A stretch of DNA of 64,000 nucleotides. Origin: Euptelea pleiosperma (Eukaryota; Streptophyta; Magnoliopsida; Ranunculales; Eupteleaceae). Shown here one piece after another: positions 22,201 through 32,929 of the stretch. The notes beneath the pieces are model-generated. The model ran no database searches. It was not told the DNA's origin and saw only the letters and a program-made list of their open reading frames with translations. The translations under genes were made by a program, and so were the position numbers. How positions within the stretch are numbered: the stretch's first letter is position 1; each line of letters opens with the position of its first letter. The stretch lies in NCBI GenBank assembly GCA_035048495.1, contig CM068544.1:46773893-46837892 (forward strand), read 5' to 3'.

Positions 22201-22818
22201 TTTAAAATTTCAGAATCTCCAGTAATTTTCTTTTGGTATTAGCTAATTAGCTATATTTTACTCAATATCCTAACCAGAGTAGATTCATGAATTGCAGAAT
22301 ATGGTATGGGTGGTCAAGTCTCTATACTTGGAGATGTGTACAGCTATGGGATCCTGTTGTTGGAGATGTTAACAGGTAAAAGACCCACCGACGACATGTT
22401 TCAAGACGGATTAAGCCTTTGTAAATTCGCCATGATGGCTTTGCCTGATCGTGTTATGGAGATTGTAGATCCACTATTGCTCTCAGCAGAAGAAGAGCAG
22501 CAAGAAGAACATGAAGCGGAAGAAAGGGAAGAAGAAGCAGCTATAATCAAAGATGAAATTTGCACGAGTAATGTTGTTAGTGGACTACAAGAGTGCTTGA
22601 TTTCAGTGATTAGAATCGGTCTCTCGTGTTCTATGCCATCACCAAGAAACCGGATGGTGATGAGAGATGTTGTTAGCAATATGCATGCTATTAGAAAACC
22701 GTTTCTTGTGCTTCCTAGGAACAGAAGAAGTGGTAAATATAGAGAAGGAAGTTTTGCTGCTAATGAAAGCAGTGAACTTGATGCTAACACCCCCAAAACA
22801 CGCCACTTACAACCTTGA
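19270..22818 (+). CDS. LRR receptor-like kinase, subfamily XII type (intact)
   Basis: Exon 1 is 19270-22006, the intron 22007-22297 and exon 2 22298-22818, giving 1085 aa. The frame is open upstream but 19270 is the first ATG, just before the secretion signal (RLFWSFLTHAILLSC). Domains: signal peptide ~1-30; LRRNT (DRLALLDFK..HFCEWVGVTC) ~45-85; about twenty LRRs to ~625; Cys cap (LCGG); membrane helix ~664-687; an Ala/Thr-rich juxtamembrane stretch from a CTGCTA-type codon repeat; kinase from ~731 (GVGSFGSVYKG, AVKVL, HCD, DFG). The catalytic region reads IAHCD where paralogs have IVHCD, and the APE motif reads PPE. Exon 2 carries an acidic Glu-rich insert (codons at about 22488-22545) and a longer basic tail than its paralogs. 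By family it is a non-RD immune-type receptor kinase at the plasma membrane; the ligand is unknown. Confidence 0.93.
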
Positions 22819-23589
22819 TTTAATTGAATTTCATATTTTTTCATTTCTTTGCCAAGTGCTGTGTTTTTGGGGTGTTAGCATCTGGTTCACTGCTTTTCAT
22901 TAGCTCAGGAGCCCCCTCTCTGGAGTCGTGTTCTCGGCCGTGGATCCGTCAGTAAATCCTGATCTGTTGTATTATATGTTCAAAATGTATGAATATGGCA
23001 TTCTCCATAGTGTGAAGAAGTTGTTATGTTTATGCTGTAAACCATTTACACTGAAAGGGGGTGTTTGGTTGGGGTGACAACTCTATTTGAACTGGGTTAT
23101 AAAGTTGTAACTCATAAGAACTACTTTGTTGTTTGGCTTGAGGGGGATTACAAGGTTGCAGATTACAGAACTTATTGAAAGGCATTTTTTTTGTGCGGTT
23201 TGGTGGAAAAGTGTAGTATTGTAAAAAGATGATTCATACTAATTTCAACCCAAAAAACTCAATTGGAATAGAGTTATCACTGCAACCAGACACCCCTTAA
23301 AAGGCTTTTTATCTGAACCATCAATTAATCTTGTTTTTTCCAACTGTCCAGATTGGATGGTTAAGTGCTCATCAACTTGCATTGAATTTTGGGTTATAAC
23401 ATCATGATAGACCATCCTTATGGTCCACTCCACCTACATAAATGAGGGGCCATGGCTCATTATTCATGAGTTCTGTGGGGTCAATTGAAAAATGTGGTAC
23501 AAGCAGGTAGTTATCCAAAGGATGTGTTTACGTGTACTTGTGCTAGATCAGTCAAGAATCAGAGCGTAGGGATGGAAGGATAGGAATAA
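22819..23589. other. 3' flank and degenerate MITE (about 23054-23300)
   Basis: Probable 3' UTR follows the stop. At 23054-23300 the ends AAGGGGGTGTTTGGTTGGGG and CAACCAGACACCCCTT are inverted copies, typical of hAT-type plant MITEs; no target duplication was found. No coding capacity seen. Confidence 0.5.
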
Positions 23590-23982
23590 GGGTCGGGCTC
23601 CGTTGACATATCTAAATGACAGATGACAGGGACACAATATAAGCCACGTGGCACACTGTTACAGGACTGCTGACCGTATGGATGTTTCTCCTATCCCATG
23701 GTGGACCTACAAACCAAACATCAGCCTGATTAGGGATTTATAGGCTTTGGATTGGACTTATTTTCATGGGCTGATCTCAACTGTGGGAATTTGAGCAGTA
23801 TTTGAGGTACAAAGATGCAACACTTATAAATCACTAATCAGGCTGATTTATGGTTTGTAGGTCCATCATGGGATAGGACAAAAATCCGTACGGTCAGAGT
23901 CCTGTAAAGGTGTGCCACCTGTCTTATATTGTGTCCCTGTCATTTTAACTGTCATTTTAGATATTTCAACGGAGCCCGACCC
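23590..23982. mobile_element. Mutator-like MITE with exact 9-bp TSD (TAGGAATAA)
   Basis: The 393-bp, almost fully palindromic element starts GGGTCGGGCTCCGTTGA; its inverted right end reads GGGTCGGGCTCCGTTGA as well. TAGGAATAA is present at 23581-23589 and 23983-23991. Arms carry ACAGGGACACAATATAAG, GACCGTATGGATGTTT and CCTGATTAGGGATTTATA. This is the clearest complete member of the locus's most common MITE group and identifies that group as Mutator-like. Confidence 0.9.
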
Positions 23983-24208
23983 TAGGAATAAACCTTTGAG
24001 CCACCTTGCTCTTTTTATCGCCTATGGAGTGTGTAGGCTTTCTGTTGTGAGGATGATAGACCGACCTTATGGTCCACTCCCACCTAAATTCATATAGACA
24101 TAAACGAGGGGCCATTTGGCCCATTATTTATGAGTTCAGTGGGCTCAATAGAAAACGGGGTCAAGCAAGAAACCTTAAAAAAACTACCTTGCACTTTCTA
24201 AGTAGCAC

Positions 24209-24500
24209 CATGGTTTAAAATAACGCTGTTTTAACGAATATAAGGGCTGTTAAAACGGTAACGCCCAAATCCCGTTACGTTATGAACTGTTTTGACGCTT
24301 AGAAAACAACAGCAGTTATTTTTGTTTTAACCGTTATTTTCTGAAAAAATATGTGAAAAAGGCCATTATTTCCGTTATTTTTCCTTTAATTTCCATTTTT
24401 TTTCTTTTCAAAATTCATTTTGAATTTCAGTGCCATTTTTCCGTTATTTCCCGTATTTTCTGTTATTTCCCGTTAGTTTCCATTTTCACCCCTGTCCTTT
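24209..24500. mobile_element. hAT-like MITE, right end truncated
   Basis: Left terminus CATGGTTTAAAATAACG and family motifs (GGTAACGCCCAAATCCCGTT, T-rich core) are present, but the TTTAAACCTTG right end is missing; the similarity stops near CACCCCTGTCC. Confidence 0.65.
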
Positions 24501-24555
24501 AGGGGGGAAAGCGGCAAGCGAGCCAGGGGAGAGAAATATTTCTATCATGGCGGTT

Positions 24556-24892
24556 TTCGATCCAAGTGTCGAGGCACCACCCAAAAACTCCACGTGGCAC
24601 TCTCAGAGACTAATGACCGTATGGATGTTTGGCCCATCCCTTGCTAGACTTATAGACCAAAATTCAGTCTCATTGGTAATTTATAACCATTGAATCCAAG
24701 TGCCTCAAAATAATGCTTGAATCCCACGGTTGAAAATAAAAAAAGACTAAAATGCAAAGGTTATAAACCACCAATTTGGATGATTTGTGGTCTGTAGGTC
24801 CGCATAGAGATGGGCCAAACATCCATGTTGTCATTGGTCTCGAAAAGAATGTCACGTGTCATTTTTAGGTGCTGCCCAGACGCTTGGATCAA
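24556..24892. mobile_element. Palindromic MITE (GATCCAAG ends)
   Basis: The left end GATCCAAGTGTCGAGGCA and inverted right end GATCCAAGCGTCTGGGCA enclose arms with CACGTGGCACTCT and ATGACCGTATGGATGTTTGG. It is about 337 bp and non-coding. No target duplication was identified. Another eroded relative (about 24903-25275) follows directly. Confidence 0.65.
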
Positions 24893-25626
24893 AATACATT
24901 TTCGGAAGGGTCATGATGCAATGAGGTAGACGTTAGGCCAAAAGCCTCAGGTATAGCGATGTTGTAATTCACCGCTATCATATGGGCCCACTAACCATAT
25001 GGATGTTTAGCCCACCCTTTGGTAGACATTCATACACAAAAATCAGCTTGTTTGATATTTTTAACCGTTGAATTTAGTACTCAACGGCTAGAATCACGCC
25101 TTAAAAATTATTAAAATCTAATGGCTAGAGATTACCTATCTTGGTGAATTTTGGTGTGTGTATATACACCAAGGGGTGGGTTGAACATCCATGTGGTCAG
25201 TGGGTCGAGAAGGAAGCGGTGAGTAAAGTTTGGGGGTGGGGGGTTAGACATCCATGTGGTCAGTGGGCCGAGAAAAGTTAATATAAGGATCCAAAGTTGG
25301 AGATCTTCTAGGCCAATTTGAGCCAATCCTATGATCCTCACCACCGATCTCAAGACCATCCTTCTCACCATCCATCTTGTTCTCTTCTTCTAAAAGAATG
25401 TGATAAATTAGTTAATTATAGCCCACATTACCACATTGATTCTAGTTTTGAAATTGGTCATGAGGATCCATTTGACTGGTTGGTCTTCTAAAAAAAACAA
25501 AAAAAAAAAAAAACGAAAGAATGGTTGGTCAGTTGGTCCTGTTCCCTGTCACGTAGGTGATGCGCATGTGTCATTGAGATTTTCTTAGTCCCACATCCAT
25601 TCACACTGGCCCCCACCTGGGCCACT

Positions 25627-25636
25627 CTTTTATAAG
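25627..25636 (+). promoter_or_regulatory. TATA-like box of the PH1-like gene
   Basis: TTTTATAAGG about 280 bp upstream of the ATG, followed by a C- and A-rich leader with a CTTCTCTCCCTCTACG stretch close to the start codon. Assignment is by position and sequence only. Confidence 0.4.
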
Positions 25637-25916
25637 GATGGAAGCGAAGGAGGCTAACAAAACCCACTTTCTTCCACGATACAACAACAACCGGCAAAAA
25701 AACAGCCTACGATCGTAATTTATGAAGGGCTCTGATTGCCTCACCTCCAGCGAAGAGGACCCACCTCAGCCTCATCCCTCTATGGCTTATATCAAAACAC
25801 CTTTCCTGAAAGAAAGCAACAAACTCCTCAAAACTGCCAACTCATTTTAATCGAAAGTTGAGAGAGGAGACCCAAGAAACTTCTCTCCCTCTACGTCGAC
25901 GTCTCCACTCAGATCG

Positions 25917-26348
25917 ATGGCGAGCCTATGGAGAGCCGCGACGGGCTCGAGCCTAAAGGCCGAAGACTACGACGGTGTGGAGTTCTGGTTGGACCCCGAG
26001 CGCACCGGTTGGCTCACAAAACAGGGCGAGTACATCAAGACGTGGCGTCGGAGGTGGTTCGTCCTCAAACAAGGCAAGCTCTTCTGGTTCAAAGACTCGT
26101 ACGTAACCCGTGCCTCCAATCCCCGCGGCGTCATCCCCGTCGGCACTTGCCTAACAGTCAAGGGCGCCGAAGACGTACTCAACAAGCAATTCGCTTTCGA
26201 GCTCTCAACCAGCAAAGAGACCATGTACTTCATTGCTGATTCAGAGAAGGAGAAGGAGGAATGGATCAACTCGATCGGACGATCCATCGTTCAGCACTCT
26301 CGATCTGTAACCGATTCCGAAATCGTCGATTACGATAGCAAGGGGTAA
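25917..26348 (+). CDS. PH1: PH-domain protein, PH1-like (143 aa)
   Basis: A single-exon gene with ATG at 25917 and TAA at 26346-26348. The whole protein is essentially one pleckstrin-homology domain: GWLTKQGEYIKTWRRRWFVL at about residues 29-48, a LFWFKD strand, and the closing helix with the invariant Trp (KEKEEWINSIGR). The basic WRRRWF segment is where PH folds contact phosphoinositides. The length matches Arabidopsis PH1-type proteins, described as PI3P-binding proteins of endosomal membranes; the same role here is inferred. A TATA-like TTTTATAAGG lies at about 25627, leaving a long CT-rich leader. It is not functionally linked to the receptor kinases but sits where their orientation switches. 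Part of its 3' region is duplicated at 36443-36641. GC content is higher than in its neighbours. Confidence 0.93.
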   Translation: MASLWRAATGSSLKAEDYDGVEFWLDPERTGWLTKQGEYIKTWRRRWFVLKQGKLFWFKDSYVTRASNPRGVIPVGTCLTVKGAEDVLNKQFAFELSTSKETMYFIADSEKEKEEWINSIGRSIVQHSRSVTDSEIVDYDSKG

Positions 26349-27362
26349 AGAAGGATAGGCTCGGATGTATGTAAACTAGGTGCGCTCGATCTTGATCTCT
26401 TCTTGGCTTGTCGATCTTTAATATGAATTTTGGTTGTATATTTGTCAAGATCGTTTGGTGCTTTATCTTTCTAAGGAGACGCTGTTTGTGATTTTCTAGA
26501 TCTCAAGTGATGTATAGAATTCTGTTTTTTTTTATGGATCTTTAATTCAATTTGTGCTTTTCTCGTTATTCTGGTTGGATCTTGATAGAGTTTGATTTAT
26601 TTCTAGGGTATTGAATGTGATCAATTTTGTGCGGATTTTGGCAATCTTGTTTGGATTCTTCTTCTTCTCTGTTGGAATTTTTATTTTGATATTTAGGGTT
26701 CTGGATTGCTTGTTTTTGCTCGTAATTCTGTAATCTATTTGTATAAAAGAATGTGTGCCGGGATTTTTGTTGTGGATCCCAAATTTTCTTAGCTCTTTCT
26801 GGGCTACGTGAATGAGTTAGGGTGGAACCAATTGAAGACTCTTAGAAGGTTTCTCTAATTTGGGAAAAAACTTTAAATTTGATCCTTCTCGTGGAGTTAT
26901 GGTCTCTCTCTCTCTCTCTATGGAATTTTATTATGCTGATGCGTAAGTTCGTTTTTCCAAGGCGATTGGGAAAAGTACCTTAAGCTTTAGGCTACTTCTG
27001 CCAACAGAGCAACCCAATGTAAGCATGTCCTTAGAAGCTTATGTATGTTGTATGCTCATGGAAGAATGAATATGGGGTATTTTATGTTACTGGTTGTACT
27101 CACTGTTTGCAGAACAGATGAGCACCGACTCCAATAGATATGCTTTTTCAGCAATGCATATTTGAAAAGGCACTTAGGCGTTTGGTGGAGTATTTGAAGT
27201 CCATTTGGTCTTAAATGCTTAAAAGTGAACTTTCGGATATGAGCACATCCATTTTGATCTATCCATGTATCAGAAAGTTTGATTATGCATTATGTACTCC
27301 TTCTAAGGCTGGTGTTAATGACGGATTGTGTTGTTACGGTAATTTGTTATAAATATGTAATC

Positions 27363-27610
27363 AGGTGGTTGGCACATTTACATTTCTTCCCTAGGGTCAT
27401 TGGAAAGAGTGAGGTAACTGACAATTTTAAGACACTAAACATCTCTTTAAAATCAATAACCACATTTAGGATATTTACTATATATTATCAGGAGGTTGGC
27501 ACATTTACATTTCTTCCCTAGGGTCATTGGAAGGAGAGATGTAACTGACAATTTGTAAAGCACTAAACATCTCTTTAAAATCAATAACCACATTTAGGAT
27601 ATTTACTAAC
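27363..27610. repeat. Tandem duplication, ~127 bp x 2
   Basis: GGTTGGCACATTTACATTTC begins at about 27367 and again at about 27494. Both copies run on through TCATTGGAA and CACTAAACATCTCTTTAAAA to TTTAGGATATTTACTA, with few differences. It lies about 1 kb downstream of the PH1-like coding sequence. Confidence 0.8.
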
Positions 27611-28774
27611 CTCTGCAGAGTCACATCCTTATTTGTCTCCCATATAATGAATAAAATCTCTGCTTTCAAGACTAAGGGAACCGTTGCACAATATCTACTA
27701 CTTAATTTGGACCAAACACGTCCCCACTAACAACTACTACACCTGTATAGAACAACACGTGACTTCTGGGCCCCACTTTAATAAATATAACCATAGTTAA
27801 TATAATGTAGATGTTGAAAACACAATAATATCAAAGTCCATGGAGTATGTGATCATAGACGGTGTTAAGAGGGTAAAATGTTGGTGTGTTCCGACCCATA
27901 TGACTAACCTCCGGTGGGACCACACCATATAACAACACATGATGACAGATTGGCGCCTTGTACAATTAATCTGTTAGATGGCACTGCACATTACACAGTG
28001 TTGTACGCCAGTGCCTTCCACCCGTGAGGCTAAAGAAGTCATAATTGGATTGTCCCGTTAGAGGGTACCTCGTACAATTGATCTGTTAGATAATACGATG
28101 CCGTATACCAGTGCCTCTCACCCGCGAGGCCAAAGAAGACAAACAGATTGGTCCGTTGAAAGGTGCCTAATTCAATTGATCTATTAGATGGCACCACAGT
28201 ACCATATATCGGTGCCTTCCACCCACAAGGTGCCCCTTTGGTATGCAGGCAACACTAAGGCAATGATCTTGCTTGCTCAAAGGTCATGTGCTCGCTAATA
28301 GGAATTCCATTTTTACCAAGTTAACTAATCTTAGGATTGGCAGGGTAAGGGTATACGAGGTTGATCAGAGGCAATCTTATACGCAAAACCGCTGAAATAT
28401 GTGGGAACATGATACTCGCTCGATCGACCACCATTTGGATAACGCGGAGGCATCGTAACATGCCACATTTTTTATTAGAGGTTCCTATTCAAGTGTGATG
28501 GTGCCACCTTTGATCCACGTGGCACAATACATACACATGATGAGAATTGTTAGAAATTTATTACATTCGTGCCCTCCCCAATTTTTGACTTTCCACTATA
28601 AATAGAGAAGGGGTCGAAGAAAAAGGGAGGGATGCTATAGCCAATGTGTTACCCTAATCTTCTACCATGTTCATTTCCTCTTAGCCTCTCCTCGTTATCT
28701 TCCTTTGTTGTGGTCTCTTCAATTGTTCGGTCCGCAGAATTTTGGACTAAGATGCCATGGATTCCTCTCCGACA

Positions 28775-28905
28775 TTTATGTTACCTGGATACGGAAAGGA
28801 TACAGGATTGACACGGTGTGGATACGGCATTTACATTTAAAATGGAAGTATCCGACACGGATACGACACCGATTTTGAAGTATTCGGGTATCATAGTCTA
28901 ACATT
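28775..28905. mobile_element. ~130-bp insertion inside the 5' LTR (GGATACGG-rich)
   Basis: Relative to the 3' LTR, the 5' LTR has an extra segment rich in GGATACGG and CGGATACGACACCG, bounded by ACATT on each side. The segment is absent at the matching point of the 3' LTR (about 31430). It therefore arrived after the retrotransposon did. Confidence 0.6.
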
Positions 28906-29554
28906 GCTTTTAGCTATGTAATTTTGTATTCTAAAGTGATTATTATCAAGAAAGAGAATTGGTTACCTTCTTCGAGTTCAAGATCTCTTTAATTTGTTTA
29001 CATTTTGGCGACTCTACTAGGGACCGACAGTTGTTGAAATACTCAACCACAGATGAGAAGAGCACGAACAAGGTTACCACGTGTTCCTAGGGGAGGAATA
29101 ATGGGAGTAGAACCAACACGCCAAGGCCAAGATCAAGATCCACCCGAAATAACCACAAGAAATGCAAATGTGAGCGCCAATGGAAGAGAAGAAATACCAC
29201 TATGGCAGAATAATACAAAGTTTCATTGAGAGCCAAAAGGAAATGATGGTGGTCTAGCAAAATTATGGGTCGTCAATGGCACAGTCCGACGAGTGCCTAT
29301 AATAGATCAAGTAATCGAAGAGCCACAAACAGCCTCAACGACGATGACGGGAGCACAATTGCGAGTCACTCAACCACAGAAAGAGACGCTCGTTGAAGCT
29401 TCAAATTGCCCCCAAATAATTTTGTTACCATAGAGGACGTAGCACATCTCTTGAGCGAAAGAGGTACAAAAAGGAAAAAGTAAGCTCGCCATATGAACAT
29501 TGCCCACCTTGCCCCCTTGAGTTGCAATTCAAGTCTTTTCCCAAGGGTTACATC

Positions 29555-30110
29555 GTTACATCAGTCCGACGTTTCTTGCTTACAATGGGAGGGGTAGTGC
29601 ACCAGAGCATATTGATCGGTTCCTTGAAGCACTTGGAGAACACCAAATTCATGATGACCTATAGCTCTGTGAATTTCCATAGTCTTTGACTACACAAGCA
29701 TACACATGGTACCCGGGATGGTGGAGTGGTGGTTGAGCAACTTGGGTGTGCTCCCCAAGGCCTTGAGATCGAGTCTCTAGAGGGAATAAGACGTCGCGAT
29801 TTTACCTAATATGCCAATTTGTCGTGGCTGGGTGTATCCGTAGGGAATAATCCTACTTTCAAAGGGGGTGGGGACACCCTATGTTATAAAAAAAATGGTA
29901 CTGTAGTCTCTAGCCTAATAGCATCTGGTTGATATATTCTATACAAAATTTTTCTTTATTGCCGAGCAAGTAATGGTCCCAGACTTAGTTGCCTACGACA
30001 AGGGGTGACATAGTTGCTCAACGACTTTGTATGATATCTTAGAGATTTTGCCACGGATTGCAATGAGGTGGTAATTGGGGCAAGGCTCCTAGAAATTTGT
30101 ATCGAAAGCA
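29555..30110 (+). pseudogene. Retrotransposon gag remnant, interrupted by a SINE
   Basis: Translation in shifting frames gives NGRGSAPEHIDRFLEALGEH, then LTTQAYTWY, and after the SINE a PNSIWLIYSIQNF-like segment. This is the pattern of plant gypsy gag proteins (a short motif with P..HI..F, then an AYTWY-like motif). Stops and frame changes make it non-functional. Confidence 0.65.
29713..29894 (+). mobile_element. tRNA-derived SINE with TSD ATGGTAC
   Basis: The ~182-bp insert begins CCGGGATGGTGGAGTGG. It contains a pol III A box (GGTGGAGTGG fits RRYNNARYGG), a B-box-like GATCGAGTC about 40 bp later, and a 3' A-run (TTATAAAAAAA). ATGGTAC is duplicated at 29706-29712 and 29895-29901. It lies inside the gag remnant, splitting a Trp-Tyr codon pair. 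This is a retroposed SINE, not a working tRNA gene. Confidence 0.85.
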
Positions 30111-31593
30111 TGATTCCAATGTACAAGCCTCACTTGGAAAACTTGTGTTTGTCAACTTTTGCCTAGTTGCACAATGTTACCAAAAAAAGTGAGACGGCAC
30201 CGCTCGTCGAAATGAACATAGTTTCACTTCCAAATCACAAAGGTAAGGCAATTGTGCATATGGTTACCGTTGCAAGTGTGGAAAAAGAGAATCTTTTCCT
30301 ATGGAAGAAAATGATGATGTTCAAACGAAAGCTTTGCCCGTAACCGACTCACCCTTCCCAGATTTTGCACATGTGGTTGAAAACTTTCAACATTCGATGT
30401 AGTGTTTTAAACACAATAAGATCAAAGTCCATGGAGTACATGATCATAAACGGTGTTAGAGGATAAAATGTTGCAGTGTTCCAACCCATATTACTAACCT
30501 TCGGTGGGACCACACCATATAACAACACACGACGAAAGATTGGCGCATTCGAAGATGCCTCGTACAATTGATCTGTTACATGGCACCACACAATATACGG
30601 TGCCGTACACTGGTGCATTCCACTCGCAAGGCTAAAGAAGACATAATCGGATTGGCTCGTTAGAGGGTGCCTTGTACAATTGATCTATTAGATAGCACCA
30701 CATGTTATACGGTGCTGTATACCAGTGCCTCTCACCCGCGAGGTTAAAGAAGACAAACAGATTGGCCCGTTGGCAGGTACCTAGTGCAATTGATCTATTA
30801 GATGGCACCGCGCATTATACGATGCCATATATCGGTGCCTTCCTCCCACGAGGTGCCCATTTGGTACTTGCATATAACACTAAGGCAATGGTCTTGCTTG
30901 CGCAAGGGTCATGTGCCCGCTAAAAGGAATTCCATTTTTGCCAGGTTAACTAATGTCACACAGTAGTATGGGGGTCAAAGATAATTCTTAGGATTGGCGG
31001 GGCAAGGGTATTAGAGGTCGATCAGAGGCAATCGTGTTCGCAAAACCGCTGAAACACGTGGGAGCGGGATACTCGCTTGATCGACCACCATCTGGATAAC
31101 GCGGTGGCACTATAACATGCCACATTTTCGATCAGATGGTCCTATTCAAGTGCAATGACTCCACCTCTAATCTGTGTGGCACAATATGGATGCACGATGA
31201 GAATTGTCAGAAATTTATTACAATCGTGCCCTCCCAATCAATTTTCGACCCTCCACTAGAAATATAGATGTCGAAGAAAAAGGGACAGATGCGTTAGCCA
31301 ATGTGTTACCTTAATATTTTACCTTGTTCCTTTCCTTTTAGCTTCTTCTCTTCATCTTCCTTCGTTATGATCTCCTCAATTGTTCGGTCTGCAGAACTTT
31401 GGACTCGGATGCCGTGGATTCCTCTTTGACATTATTTCTAGCTATGCAAATTTGTATTCTGAAGTGATTACTATCAATAGAGAATTGATCAACTTCTCTT
31501 CAAAATCCCTTTTATCTGTTATATATAATAGTTTTTATTTATTTTCTAACAAGATCCGTTGCCAACCATGTTTAGCCATCAAGGCAGGACTCT

Positions 31594-32130
31594 TGTTGAA
31601 TTTGTTAAGAATCCTTCCCAAGCAATAAGAATACTTGCTAAAAAGTAAACCACATTATCAAGAGATTTGGAGAGAGCCCAGCTCCTCCACAGTTGGACTC
31701 CCTCTAGGCTGCTTACAAAAATAGGATATTTTCTCAGCCAATCGCGGACAAGAATAGAAAGCTCCCCAGTCCTACTTGGACTAAAGAATAGAGACCTTCT
31801 CGGACTGTTCAATAGAAATAGATACTTTCCTGGACTCAAAGTTCAAGGATAGAAAGTCCCGACTGGAGTCTCTGTCCTTCTAAAGGTAGACTTCTCTCAT
31901 AACTTATAAATATAGGTCATTAGCAAAGGTATGGATCATCCAATTCGAGTCAATGCTATACTACTTGTTCCCCATCCTTGTTGATCACTTCCTACTCTCT
32001 AACTTGAGTGTCGAAATATTTTCTGCAAGTCCCCCACCCGAGGTCCAATTCGCAGAAGATCTAAAGTTCCACCTCTTTTTGTCAAGACCAAATTCTGAGA
32101 AACGTGCGGTGAAGAGAAATTTTCTCCACA
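31594..32130 (+). mobile_element. Gypsy-type LTR
   Basis: Starts TGTTGAATTTGTTAAG, carries a TATA region (ACTTATAAATATAGG at about 31905) and ends just before CAGCGTCTTTTGTGGGAAC (about 32138). That last sequence resembles the GGCGCCGTCTGTGGGAA junction that follows many plant gypsy LTRs. A gag remnant follows directly. The 3' LTR is not seen in the window. Confidence 0.6.
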
Positions 32131-32174
32131 TATTTCAGCGTCTTTTGTGGGAACATACCAAGTTTATTATCATC

Positions 32175-32917
32175 ATGGTCCATACAAAGAGAGAGAGACA
32201 GGAGATACCTCGAATGCTACAATTGTTGAGGCGATAACACTAGGTCTTCAAGACCTTTTGAAAGTCATCGAAGAACTCAAGCGAGAGCTAGCCGATCAAT
32301 AAAGGCACTCGGAGGAGATTCAGAAAGAGAGAGAGTGAATCTATCCGACATATCTTGGAGAAGATCCCTTCATGACATCAAGTTAACGCTCCCGACGGGG
32401 ATGACACTACCAATTCAGCACGTGAGATCCCCAAGCCAGGCATCCCTCAAGCGTTGCACCCTTAGAACTCTCATGTCGATAAAAGTGACGTACTTCCCCT
32501 GGCCCATTCTAAACGTACGATGGTTGACTCAGTTGCTAACATATATGGGCCAACTCACAAAGTGATAGCCGACATCATGCAGAGGCATAAAAAAAGATGG
32601 TTGAGATTGGCTCTACCGGTAGGCAGAAGACCATCGATAAGATGATTCTTACTGCCACTCGAGTTTCGCGTGATTCCCTTTTCGTCGATAGCATCCGGAA
32701 TGCAGAGGCTCCCAAGAAGTTTACAGTTCCACGGTTCTCATCCTATAACGGAGCCAACGACCCAACAGAGCACATACTTCACTACCGTATGAAGGTGAGA
32801 GATACTCTGACAAAATTGGAAGGCCCTAGCCAAATTATGCTGCTGAGAGTAAGTCTAAAAGGCCAGTCCCAAACCTCCTTGGTCGTATGCAGGAACAAGA
32901 AGCCCCAACTAATATGA
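32175..32917 (+). pseudogene. Gypsy gag remnant
   Basis: Downstream of the LTR, decayed frames include a leader with TIVEAITLGLQDLLKVIEEL and then APKKFTVPRFSSYNGANDPT followed by EHILHYRMKVRD, the conserved start of the retrotransposon gag domain. Stop codons separate the parts. The sequence ends near 32917, where it meets copia sequence in the opposite orientation. Confidence 0.7.
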
Positions 32918-32929
32918 TGCTGCATGGAA

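Larger units (their letters stand above)
27806..31523 (+). mobile_element. LTR retrotransposon remnant with 5-bp TSD (TATAA)
   Basis: The 5' LTR is 27806-29002 and the 3' LTR 30398-31523, similar along their length (AATCAAAGTCCATGGAGTA-like starts, shared CAATTGTTCGGTC..GCAGAA near the ends). TATAA pentamers flank it at 27801-27805 and 31524-31528. The 5' LTR ends in CA; the 3' LTR ends in TA, a single change. A primer-binding-like TTTTGGCGACTCTACTAGGG follows the 5' LTR. The internal part is only about 1.4 kb and keeps a broken gag. No protease, reverse transcriptase or integrase is present. It is a deleted, non-autonomous, probably gypsy-type element. Confidence 0.85.

Noticed and set aside
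29713..29790. tRNA gene
   Set aside because: A and B boxes are present but no cloverleaf is evident; the A-rich tail and target duplication show a SINE.
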